A stretch of DNA of 6,631 nt. Origin: Nostoc cf. edaphicum LEGE 07299. GTDB lineage: Bacteria > Cyanobacteriota > Cyanobacteriia > Cyanobacteriales > Nostocaceae. Below are positions 1 through 5,347 of this stretch, one piece after another. The position numbers and the translations under genes are program-made. The notes under the pieces were generated by a model. It worked only from the letters and a program-made list of their open reading frames with translations. It was not told where the DNA came from and ran no database searches. Location: NCBI RefSeq assembly GCF_015207245.1, contig NZ_JADEXF010000194.1, positions 1-6,631 on the forward strand, in the 5' to 3' direction. Position 1 is the stretch's first letter. Each line of letters starts with the position of its first letter.

Positions 1-10
1 GGACATGATA

Positions 11-174
11 TTAGAGGTTGTTTGAAAAGTATTTCACTGTGATTTTGGGCACTCTTAGATCCCCCCTAGCCTTAAAAAGGGGGAACCTGAATCAAAGTCC
101 CCCTTGGAAAGGGGGATTTAGGGGGATCTGGAACGTTTTGCTACCGATAAGAGGACTTTTCAAACATCCTCTTA
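11..174. mobile_element. MITE-like element with 20-bp terminal inverted repeats
   Basis: The ends at 11-30 and 155-174 are inverted copies matching at 18 of 20 positions; both contain TGTTTGAAAAGT when read inward. Inside, AGATCCCCCCTA (57-68) faces TAGGGGGATCT (119-129), and AAGGGGGA (77-84) faces TCCCCCTT (98-105), so the roughly 164-bp unit can fold into a nested hairpin. It has no room for a transposase and no credible ORF. Small non-coding elements with such ends and C-run/G-run cores are common in Nostocales and are thought to be moved by a transposase supplied elsewhere. I see no clear target-site duplication: the bases just outside do not match convincingly. The mobile origin is therefore inferred from structure. 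Confidence 0.65.
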
Positions 175-280
175 GGCAACTATGATTATTATTGGATTGC
201 TGAGTGTGGAAATGCGATCGCGTTACTCTTAAATTAATTAGCCACAATGTAAGTAACAACATTCTGCAATTAGTCCCCAA

Positions 281-343
281 GATTCATTCACAAAGCTAAA
301 AGGTTCATCGACGAAGCTCAGAGGTTCATTCACGTAATACACT
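281..343. repeat. 21-bp tandem repeat, three units
   Basis: Units begin at 281, 302 and 323, each with the core GRTTCATYSACRAAGCT or a decayed version of it; the third unit keeps only its first half (GGTTCATTCACG). The period is exactly 21 nt, a multiple of three. On the minus strand the units are open in one frame and read as degenerate heptapeptides (VNEPLSF, VDEPFSF, VNESWGL). That frame is the same as the upstream DUF4385 gene's, after its stop codon. The array lies 36 bases beyond the DUF4385 stop, in what would be its 3' untranslated region. No function is evident. Between 175 and 280 I see nothing except one HIP1 site at 214. Confidence 0.6.
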
Positions 344-378
344 CTCCGAAAGCCGTTCAATTGAAAGTTAATAGTGCT

Positions 379-852
379 TTACTCTAGCTCATACATCTGC
401 TTATGTTTGGCTAAAAGCTCTTGATATTTCTCATTTGTCTTTGCTTCTACCCACTTCGCTTTAAATATTGCTGCCGATTCCGCTTTAACTGGATCTACTT
501 CGTAGGGAAGAATCTCTTTTTTGGAACCTGAATCTTCGGAATTTTGTTTATACTTCCTGCCGCTTTTATGATTAGCATAACGGCGAGAGCGAGTATAACC
601 CATTTGGATAAACTTTCGTGCCATATCTGCGCCGACAAAATCATCTTTATCTAAATAATCAAGAAACATCTCATAGATTTTTTCACTCGACTCTCTAGCA
701 ATTTCAGGAGTTTTGAATCGCCAGTAAGGAAGGATTTCTGATTTGTATGGTTCAACCAAAAGTACACCCTGCTCACCCTTCCCAACACGATAAAGTTCAG
801 GATGTTGGCGAAAATCAATAATTTTAAAGTCTAAAGAATAATCAAAAGCCAT
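379..852 (-). CDS. DUF4385 family protein
   Basis: A 157-residue protein of unknown biochemical function that I recognise as DUF4385 from its pattern. The N-terminal MAFDYSLDFKIIDFRQHPEL is followed by LYRVGKGEQGVLLVEPYKSE (residues about 20-39), LPYWRFKTPEIA (about 41-52), and the basic block DMARKFIQMGYTRSRRYANH (about 75-94). The C-terminal part has the DP.KAESAAIFKAKW.EA segment. There is no signal peptide or membrane segment, so it is probably cytosolic. The family occurs in bacteria and, from memory, also in some phages. The many conserved basic and aromatic residues might suit nucleic-acid binding, but that is only a guess. The length looks full. The ATG at 852 is the natural start, though no good Shine-Dalgarno lies upstream. 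The gene diverges from the VOC gene across a 75-bp AT-rich gap and appears monocistronic. Confidence 0.85.
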   Translation of the reverse strand: MAFDYSLDFKIIDFRQHPELYRVGKGEQGVLLVEPYKSEILPYWRFKTPEIARESSEKIYEMFLDYLDKDDFVGADMARKFIQMGYTRSRRYANHKSGRKYKQNSEDSGSKKEILPYEVDPVKAESAAIFKAKWVEAKTNEKYQELLAKHKQMYELE

Positions 853-927
853 GATAGATTTTTATTAGAAATAGTAAACTTTAAAAAAAAGTTCAACTTC
901 TATCTAAGTATTGAGATTTATTTGATT
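853..927. promoter_or_regulatory. Divergent AT-rich intergenic region, probable promoters
   Basis: This short gap separates two divergent starts, so it should contain the promoters of both the DUF4385 gene and the VOC gene. It is very AT-rich and includes an A-tract hairpin, AACTTT (877-882) opposite AAAGTT (888-893). No -35/-10 pair stands out well enough to assign. The call rests on gene arrangement alone. Confidence 0.4.
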
Positions 928-1395
928 ATGCTATCTAGCACCCAATCCGTGAACAGTGTCCTTGCGCCAGGAAACCTGCGTAAAGTGCATCACATTGCCC
1001 TCAATGTCAAGGATATGCAAGCCTCGCGCTACTTTTATGGCACAATCTTGGGTTTGCATGAACTCACAGGCGAGGAAGTACCCGCAACCCTGGTGGAACT
1101 TGTCGCATCTGGGAAAGTAGCCAACTTCATCACCCCGGATGGTACAATTCTCGATTTATTTGGGGAACCAGAATTATCACCACCAAATCCAGACCCAGAA
1201 AAGACCTTTACCAGAGCCTACCATCTAGCCTTTGACATCGATCCGCAGTTATTCGATCGCGCGGTGACAGTGATCGGGGAAAATAAAATAGCGATCGCAC
1301 ATGGCCCAGTCACTCGTCCTACTGGTAGAGGAGTGTATTTTTACGATCCAGATGGCTTTATGATTGAAATTCGTTGCGATCCAGAAGCTAGTTAA
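928..1395 (+). CDS. VOC family (glyoxalase/bleomycin-resistance/dioxygenase fold) protein
   Basis: A 155-residue protein with two paired beta-alpha-beta-beta-beta modules of the vicinal oxygen chelate fold. Module one starts VHHIALNVKDMQASRYFY (about 20-37) and runs to the strand ILDLFGEP. Module two starts YHLAFDID (about 98-105) and ends YFYDPDGFMIEIRC (about 137-150). By alignment to glyoxalase I the expected metal ligands are present: H22, D76 (in place of the usual Glu), H99 and E147, so it is probably an active metalloenzyme. VOC members include glyoxalase I, extradiol dioxygenases, epimerases and thiol transferases; the sequence does not tell which, and the substrate is unknown. I chose the ATG at 928. 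An in-frame TTG at 922 would add two residues and sits closer to a weak GAGA at 913-916. The small gene at 1424 follows on the same strand after 28 bases and may be co-transcribed. Confidence 0.85.
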   Translation: MLSSTQSVNSVLAPGNLRKVHHIALNVKDMQASRYFYGTILGLHELTGEEVPATLVELVASGKVANFITPDGTILDLFGEPELSPPNPDPEKTFTRAYHLAFDIDPQLFDRAVTVIGENKIAIAHGPVTRPTGRGVYFYDPDGFMIEIRCDPEAS

Positions 1396-1423
1396 CTTAG
1401 GGGTAATAACAAAAGTATCTACT

Positions 1424-1720
1424 ATGGCTGCAAATATCACGCAAATCTTTAAAGTAATTGAAGATACAATCACAAAACCGCCAATTCCACACGAACCATA
1501 CAAGCAATCATTGAAAGCCTGGGCGATGTATTGTTTGCGAGACAAAGGTTTTATAGTCGCTTATGCTCAAAATGCCGACTTTGCCATTGAAAGAAAACGT
1601 GAAGAAAAGCTATATTTTAAAGTTTCAAACAGCCCCGATGATTTAGATAATTCTCTTAACTGGATTGTTTGGGATAGTGTAACCAAAAGCGCCAGTCTCA
1701 TTCCCCAAAAAATAGACTGA
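1424..1720 (+). CDS. Small conserved-looking protein of unknown function
   Basis: A 98-residue protein I do not recognise by name. It has a helical N-terminus, a PPIPHEPY segment (about 19-26), a helix with KAWAMYCLRDKGF (about 31-43), then strands IVAYAQNADFAIER (44-57) and KLYFKVSN (62-69), and a final NWIVWDSVTKSASLIP. The layout, a helix then ADFAI then a strand ending YFKV, faintly recalls degenerate PD-(D/E)XK nuclease-like domains, but a proper (D/E)xK is missing, so I assign no activity. It is predicted soluble. The ATG at 1424 gives a start clear of the VOC gene; an in-frame ATG at 1364 would overlap that gene by 32 bases and adds residues encoded in its conserved C-terminus. No clear Shine-Dalgarno is visible. 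It may form a two-gene unit with the VOC gene 28 bases upstream. Confidence 0.65.
   Translation: MAANITQIFKVIEDTITKPPIPHEPYKQSLKAWAMYCLRDKGFIVAYAQNADFAIERKREEKLYFKVSNSPDDLDNSLNWIVWDSVTKSASLIPQKID
1693..1719 (+). terminator. Weak hairpin at end of the small gene
   Basis: CAGTCT (1693-1698) pairs with AGACTG (1714-1719) around an A-rich loop and overlaps the final codons of the gene at 1424-1720. There is no T-run directly after it, so it is at best a weak terminator. The following convergent gap (1721-1812) shows nothing stronger. Confidence 0.2.
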
Positions 1721-1812
1721 TGCCAAAATAGTCATCAAATATTTCTCTGATTCTTTAACTATCCTGACTCTTGTTAGTGCAGCAAGGCATAGCCCATTCT
1801 GACTTCTGAATT

Positions 1813-2493
1813 CTAACTAGACAACTGCTGCACGAATATTTGATGTTCTGGCGAATTTAATCCCAACTGCAACACAGCCAATACTTGCTGCATATTGCCA
1901 GCAAGTAAATCGGGCATTGATAACCACAAACCAGGAAATACTTGACTTTTGATAATTCTATCTGCGTCCACTTCTAAAGAGACATATTCTCCTTGTTGCA
2001 GGCTAAACCAATCTAATTTGTTTTCAAATATTTGCCAAACAATATATTCTTTTACTCCATTCCGCCCATAAACTTTTTTCTTGTCATGTAAATCAATAGC
2101 AACACTGCTAGCTGCTATCTCTATTACGAGTTCTGGCGCACCTTCGATATAATCATCATTACTCAAACGAGATTGTCCTTGAGATGTTGGTGTGATTAAT
2201 AATACTCCATCTGGTTGCGGTTCATTGTCTCGATCTAAGCGGACTGTTGGCTCAATTCCCAATCTCACACCAGGAGTGGCAATTTGGTAAGTCCACAACC
2301 AACCTATTAGATGACCATGTGGTTCAGCATGACTTTCAAAGCGTAATGGGGATGCCAAGTATACAACTCCTTCAATTAACTCTGCCTTTTGATGACGGGG
2401 CATTGCTTGATAGCGTCGTTCAAATTCGTAGCGAGTCAGGCGATCGCCATTTTCTAAATGAGGAATTCGCTGCTTGAGTGATAAGTTAACCAT
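1813..2493 (-). CDS. Uma2 family protein (DUF820, PD-(D/E)XK nuclease fold)
   Basis: A 226-residue protein with the features of the Uma2/DUF820 family, which is strongly expanded in cyanobacteria. LTRYEFERRY (about 19-28) and AELIEGVVYLASP (37-49) open the domain. The nuclease-like core follows: EPQPDGVLLI with D95, ELVIEIAASS with E125, and the helix DLHDKKKVYGRNGVKEYIVW with D134 and lysines 138-140. These match the usual D, E and shifted-K pattern of the family, so the site looks intact. The C-terminal SQVFPGLWLSMPDLL is also typical. The family is predicted to be an endonuclease, but few members have been tested and the cellular role is unknown. The ATG at 2493 gives the expected start; an in-frame TTG at 2511 would add six residues. 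It lies downstream of the methyltransferase gene on the same strand, with a 76-bp gap. Confidence 0.85.
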   Translation of the reverse strand: MVNLSLKQRIPHLENGDRLTRYEFERRYQAMPRHQKAELIEGVVYLASPLRFESHAEPHGHLIGWLWTYQIATPGVRLGIEPTVRLDRDNEPQPDGVLLITPTSQGQSRLSNDDYIEGAPELVIEIAASSVAIDLHDKKKVYGRNGVKEYIVWQIFENKLDWFSLQQGEYVSLEVDADRIIKSQVFPGLWLSMPDLLAGNMQQVLAVLQLGLNSPEHQIFVQQLSS

Positions 2494-2529
2494 GATTTTC
2501 TGCTCTGGCAAGGAGTCTTACTTTATTAT

Positions 2530-2569
2530 GGCTTGGTACATATTTTTCTACGGAAATACTACCCAAGCC
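2530..2569 (-). terminator. Possible stem-loop after the methyltransferase gene
   Basis: GGCTTGG (2530-2536) is inverted as CCAAGCC (2563-2569), directly beyond the methyltransferase stop codon on the minus strand. The loop is long (26 bases) and AT-rich, and no T-run follows on the minus strand, so a terminator role is uncertain. It could separate the methyltransferase gene from the Uma2 gene. Confidence 0.3.
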
Positions 2570-3346
2570 TCATTTTGTTAATAAATCGCTAGAATCAGGT
2601 TTTTCAAATATCATTAAATGCTGTTGAGGTAATAGGTTTTTAGTTTCCCGCCAAACCAAACCAACAGCTTGCATTTCTTTACGGACTTGCTTTTGAGTCA
2701 TTTTATGCAGACGTTTAATCATAATAAAGGGATTTTCACCCCGATACTCAACCAGCACCACCCTTCCACCTGGTTTAAGTGCTTTCACAATTCCTTGCAT
2801 CACTTCTTGGGGATACTCAAGTTCATGATAAGCATCTACCATCAACGCCAAATCGATACTTTCAGATGGTAAGTTGGGGTCGCTAAGGGTTGCCAAAACA
2901 GACTCAACATTGGTGATATTTTTCTCTTTTTTGAATAACTCAATGATTTCCAACATTTCTGGTTGAACATCTACAGCTAACACCTTACCTGTTGTTAATA
3001 AAGGTGCGATCCGAAAGCTTAAGTAACCTGTACCAGCGCCAATATCCGCCACCACATCATTAGGTTTCAGATTCAGGAGGCTGACTACCTTACTTGGCTG
3101 TTCTTCTCTCTCTCGACTTGGACGTTCTAACCAGCCAGCGCCGGTGTATCCCATAACTTGGGCTATTTCGCGCCCCATGTAGTATTTACCGATACCATCT
3201 GGACTGTGGATTAGCCGTTGTTCGTAAACTGCGTAGCCCGTCGTAGACATCGCACCAGTTGCGGCTTGTGCTGTCAGGCTTGGATTCAGCAGCGAGCAAC
3301 TCAATATCACAACAAGAGCTACTATAAAGTGTAGAAAATTTGACAT
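2570..3346 (-). CDS. Class I SAM-dependent methyltransferase with N-terminal signal sequence
   Basis: A 258-residue protein. Residues 1-28 look like a Sec signal: a short polar start, a hydrophobic core (FLHFIVALVVILSCSLL) and an AQA site at 26-28. Cys17 in ILSC could instead be a poor lipobox. A region with YYMGREIAQVMGYTGAGWLERP (55-76) precedes a Rossmann methyltransferase domain. Motif I is VADIGAGTG (99-107), the acidic residue after strand 2 is D126 in VLAVDVQPEML, motif IV is LALMVDAYHELEYP (166-179), and LKPGGRVVLVEYRGEN follows. The SAM-binding residues look intact. The substrate is unknown. This N-terminal arrangement is familiar from cyanobacterial relatives, so the signal is probably real and not a mis-called start; M33 would be the alternative start without it. 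The Uma2 gene follows on the same strand. Confidence 0.85.
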   Translation of the reverse strand: MSNFLHFIVALVVILSCSLLNPSLTAQAATGAMSTTGYAVYEQRLIHSPDGIGKYYMGREIAQVMGYTGAGWLERPSREREEQPSKVVSLLNLKPNDVVADIGAGTGYLSFRIAPLLTTGKVLAVDVQPEMLEIIELFKKEKNITNVESVLATLSDPNLPSESIDLALMVDAYHELEYPQEVMQGIVKALKPGGRVVLVEYRGENPFIMIKRLHKMTQKQVRKEMQAVGLVWRETKNLLPQQHLMIFEKPDSSDLLTK

Positions 3347-3352
3347 TTGGTT

Positions 3353-3475
3353 ATGACTGATCTAGATAGTTATAAACAGCAACTAAGAGAATTTTATGGT
3401 AGTAGAACTACTTATGGCCATGAGAAAGGTACTCGCCATCCTCTAGAAGCCAAGATTTTACTTGAAAGTTCTTAG
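3353..3475 (+). pseudogene. N-terminal stub of a second methyltransferase-like gene
   Basis: A 40-codon frame runs from ATG at 3353 to TAG at 3473-3475. It begins MTDLDSYKQQLREFYGSRT and goes on with TYGHEKGTRHPLEAKILLES. From memory this resembles the lead-in of many bacterial class I methyltransferases (FYDSRTxY...E..HP.EAxxLLE), which is normally followed at once by the SAM-binding motif. Here the frame stops exactly where that motif should begin, and no continuation is visible in any frame to 3670. It is best read as a truncated gene. The start is only six bases from the divergent methyltransferase start at 3346, so there is little room for separate promoters. A repeat follows 20 bases later (3495-3600), so loss of the rest may have come from insertion or deletion at a repeat. 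It could instead be a genuine small protein. Confidence 0.45.
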
Positions 3476-3494
3476 TGATGTATCAAATCCTTTT

Positions 3495-3600
3495 AGATAC
3501 CCCTAAATCTCCCTTATAAAGGGGGGTAAATCCAGGTTTTGGGCTTCATTACCAAGATGTGTGTACACCGTAGCTTACCAAGGGGTGGGGTGTTAGGGAC
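3495..3600. repeat. Degenerate C-run/G-run palindromic repeat, MITE-like remnant
   Basis: The left arm AGATACCCCTAAATCTCCCTT (from 3495) resembles the core of the element at 11-174 (AGATCCCCC...TAGGGGGATCT) and is answered by an imperfect inverted arm at 3580-3600 (AAGGGGTGGGG followed by TGTTAGGGA). CTCCCTT-ATAA-AGGGGGG (3509-3526) forms a small inner hairpin, and GTGTACAC lies in the middle (around 3561). The arms have many mismatches and no terminal repeats are recognisable, so this is called a decayed member of an interspersed family. The 3347-3670 gap otherwise holds only the methyltransferase stub and a weak stem-loop near 3626-3658. Confidence 0.4.
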
Positions 3601-3625
3601 TTTTACAAGAGGTCTACTGTAACCG

Positions 3626-3658
3626 TATTGGGTAATTTATTTGTTGGAAGTCCCAATA
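3626..3658 (-). terminator. Possible weak stem-loop downstream of chlP
   Basis: TATTGGG (3626-3632) is inverted as CCCAATA (3652-3658), 13 bases past the chlP stop on the minus strand. The stem is seven base pairs with a 19-base loop and lacks a T-run, so it is a weak candidate for ending chlP transcription. Confidence 0.25.
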
Positions 3659-3670
3659 TTCCGCACTCAA

Positions 3671-4891
3671 TTAAGGTGCAAGGGCATTACCCCGAATTAG
3701 ACTACCAATGGTTTTGGCAGTAATTTTCAGTTGGGTGATGGGATTAGCTGGGACAACCGTCTTATACAGATAGCTATCAAATGTTAGCCGTTGTACATCG
3801 AGGTCATCGCACATTTCCACAAATGCTTCGCGGGTAGCGTCGGAACGATAGAACACGCTTTGCAGAATATCCAGCACCTTGTAGGTGAGTCCGTATCTCT
3901 TATCCCAACGCTTCAGGTAAACCTTGAGGTCGCCTTCTGTAGGAATACGGCTACCACTGTTAGATGCTTCTACAATGGTTTCGGCACACATCCGCCCAGA
4001 TTTAGCCGCAAAATAAATACCTTCACCAGAGGACTTGGTAACGTAACCAGCAGCATCTCCCACCAAAGCAATGCGACCAACGACACGACGGGGACGGGGA
4101 TGTTCAGGAATTGGATGGGCTTCGACTTTGATGATTTTACCGCCTGCTAGCTTCTCGGATGCACGGGCGCGGATACCAGCTTGTAACTGTTTGATGCTGG
4201 CTTTATTGATGTGCATTGTCCCAGTACCGACAGCTACGTGGTCATATTTGGGGAAAACCCAAGCGTAGAAGTCAGTAGAAACGTCATCACCGACATACAT
4301 TTCGGCGAGGTCGTTATAGTAGGCCATTTTGTCTTCGGGTAAGCGAATTCGCTCTTGGAAGGCGATCGCATAATTGTAATCCCCAGCGTCCATTTCCTTA
4401 GCAACGCGGGAATTAGCCCCATCGGCCCCAATAATTAGATCCACTTTCAGAGTTTTGGCAATACCTTGTGATATCCCATCTGTGTGGTCAATGTAATGAA
4501 TCGTATAGGGATCGGTATTGTTTCCTGGTATATCGAGTTTATGAACGGTGGCATTAATTAAATTTGCGCCTAGTTTTGCGGCGCGATCGCGCAAAAAGCC
4601 ATCCAGCACTTCCCGGCGGCACATTCCTATATATTCATCTTCATTTATCAGATTGATATCAACCTCGCGATTGGAAGGCGAAATCATTTTCATCTTCCGT
4701 ACCCGGCGATCAATAATCTCTGGCGGTAGGTCAAATTCACTCACCATACATAGGGGAATTGCGCCCCCACAAGGCTTTGCATTGTCTAACTTCCGCTCAA
4801 ACAGGTAGGTTTCAATCCCAGAGGCTGCCAGTGTTTCAGCGGCAGATGAACCAGCAGGGCCTGACCCAATAACAGCAACCCGTAGTGTCAA
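3671..4891 (-). CDS. chlP: Geranylgeranyl diphosphate/geranylgeranyl-chlorophyll reductase
   Basis: A 406-residue flavoprotein of the ChlP/BchP family. Using NADPH it reduces three double bonds of the geranylgeranyl chain, giving the phytyl group for chlorophyll a and for tocopherol and phylloquinone. The FAD-binding motif is VAVIGSGPAGSSAAE (5-19), with E32-R33 in FERK after strand 2 and the family-typical KPCGGAIPLC (39-48). The second dinucleotide motif, DLIIGADGANSR (151-162), and the third, IALVGDAAGYVTKSSGEGI (274-292), are intact. The C-terminus ends ITAKTIGSLIRGNALAP as in other cyanobacterial ChlP proteins, and length agrees (about 407). The start is TTG at 4891: GGAG at 4900-4903 sits eight bases ahead, and translation begins MTLRVAV as in homologues. 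A TTG at 4906 would add five residues but would put the Shine-Dalgarno inside the coding region. It is probably a single-gene unit, divergent from cysA. Confidence 0.96.
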   Translation of the reverse strand: MTLRVAVIGSGPAGSSAAETLAASGIETYLFERKLDNAKPCGGAIPLCMVSEFDLPPEIIDRRVRKMKMISPSNREVDINLINEDEYIGMCRREVLDGFLRDRAAKLGANLINATVHKLDIPGNNTDPYTIHYIDHTDGISQGIAKTLKVDLIIGADGANSRVAKEMDAGDYNYAIAFQERIRLPEDKMAYYNDLAEMYVGDDVSTDFYAWVFPKYDHVAVGTGTMHINKASIKQLQAGIRARASEKLAGGKIIKVEAHPIPEHPRPRRVVGRIALVGDAAGYVTKSSGEGIYFAAKSGRMCAETIVEASNSGSRIPTEGDLKVYLKRWDKRYGLTYKVLDILQSVFYRSDATREAFVEMCDDLDVQRLTFDSYLYKTVVPANPITQLKITAKTIGSLIRGNALAP

Positions 4892-4899
4892 AGGTCTTT

Positions 4900-4903
4900 C
4901 TCC
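4900..4903 (-). promoter_or_regulatory. Shine-Dalgarno deciding the TTG start of chlP
   Basis: Read on the minus strand, GGAG is followed by AAAGACC-type spacing of eight bases and then TTG. No ATG or GTG is available nearby at the conserved N-terminus, so this site settles the unusual start codon. Confidence 0.65.
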
Positions 4904-5019
4904 CAATCTTCACATTTACCGAGAGCATACTACCACGGTCTTTCTAGTGATTTGGCGGTTTACCTCCAGGTTTCTGCTGAAATGCAATATTCCTTAATGT
5001 TTCGATACGAATTGAACCT

Positions 5020-5177
5020 GGGGCATTGGGTATGGGGCCAATACTTTTCGGATAAACCCAACAATCTGTTTTTTGGTCTGGGGAAAGGTTAAAGGGTAAG
5101 GGGTAAAGATAAATTCAAACCTTTTCCCTTTCCCCTTTCCCCTAAAACCCGAAAAGTATTGGGTATGGGGCATTGGG
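5020..5177. repeat. Heptanucleotide (STRR-like) repeats flanking a palindromic insertion
   Basis: Copies of GGGCATT and GGGTATG lie on both sides of the palindrome at 5038-5162: left in 5021-5037, right in 5161-5177. The 14-mer ATTGGGTATGGGGC occurs exactly at 5025-5038 and again at 5158-5171. Short tandemly repeated heptamers of this type are well known in heterocystous cyanobacteria. The split of the array suggests that the palindrome entered it, with the 14-mer either a target duplication or part of the original array. Confidence 0.5.
5038..5162. mobile_element. MITE-like palindrome with perfect 14-bp inverted ends
   Basis: The end CCAATACTTTTCGG (5038-5051) is exactly inverted at 5149-5162. 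Between the ends, a purine-rich stretch (GGGGAAAGG...AAAGGG, 5080-5108) faces a pyrimidine-rich one (CCTTTTCCCTTTCCCC..., 5120-5142). The 125-bp unit can therefore form one long imperfect hairpin. There is no coding capacity. Its ends differ from those of the element at 11-174, so it belongs to another family. It lies in the chlP-cysA gap, about 150 bases upstream of the chlP start and 185 upstream of cysA, where a strong hairpin could insulate or affect divergent transcription. Confidence 0.55.
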
Positions 5178-5179
5178 CT

Positions 5180-5239
5180 GCTGATTGTAGTTCCCTAGAT
5201 TGCAGTGGTGCTGACTGTAGCTTCCTCGATTGTGGCAGT
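5180..5239. repeat. Two-unit 30-bp tandem duplication
   Basis: Unit one (5180-5209, starting GCTGATTGTAG) and unit two (5210-5239, starting GCTGACTGTAG) match at 22 of 30 positions. Thirty is a multiple of three. The second unit falls within a possible minus-strand small ORF (5195-5311), whose stop codon lies in the first unit. Confidence 0.5.
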
Positions 5240-5311
5240 TGCAGTAGCTAAATCTTGTTCATCCATGAAATAACGAGATATGGTATATGTAGGACACAGT
5301 AATCCTACCAA
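5195..5311 (-). CDS. Possible small ORF, 38 residues
   Basis: A minus-strand frame from TTG (5311) to TAG (5195-5197) encodes a short peptide that opens [19 protein letters not shown] and continues [19 protein letters not shown]. An internal ATG at 5266 would give 23 residues. The C-terminal half is the Thr/Ala-rich product of the 30-bp duplication. There is no convincing ribosome site, and I do not recognise the peptide. It lies between two divergent genes, where spurious frames are common. It could also be the decayed tail of a former gene. Confidence 0.2.
   Translation of the reverse strand: MVGLLCPTYTISRYFMDEQDLATATATIEEATVSTTAI
5289..5308 (+). promoter_or_regulatory. 20-bp dyad upstream of cysA
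   Basis: GTAGGA (5289-5294) is exactly inverted as TCCTAC (5303-5308) with eight bases between, ending 39 bases before the cysA start. The spacing and symmetry would suit a dimeric regulator's operator or a leader hairpin. It does not match the NtcA consensus (GTA-N8-TAC). A link to sulfur control is conceivable but not shown. Confidence 0.3.
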
Positions 5312-5347
5312 GGATCTGTAGATTTAGTTGCAGAGGTTATAGTAGCA

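Noticed and set aside
92..280. Minus-strand 62-codon frame across the left element
   Set aside because: It runs through the inverted-repeat element and encodes low-complexity proline/glycine runs from the C/G tracts.
281..343. CRISPR array
   Set aside because: The units are 21 bp, directly abutting and without spacers, so this is a simple tandem repeat.
1364..1423. Upstream ATG at 1364 as the start of the 98-residue gene
   Set aside because: It would overlap the conserved C-terminus of the VOC gene by 32 bases in another frame; the ATG at 1424 gives a clean start.
1813..3475. Defence or toxin-antitoxin system made of the Uma2 protein, methyltransferase and stub (restriction-modification-like)
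   Set aside because: The methyltransferase has a signal sequence and no DNA-methyltransferase motif such as NPPY or PC, and Uma2 proteins are scattered widely in cyanobacteria without such partners; nearness alone does not support a system.
4071..4808. Several plus- and minus-strand open frames within chlP
   Set aside because: They lie in other frames of a strongly conserved gene and their translations resemble no protein; they are shadows.
5289..5308. NtcA-binding site upstream of cysA
   Set aside because: The half-sites GTA and TAC are 14 bases apart, not the eight required by the NtcA consensus.
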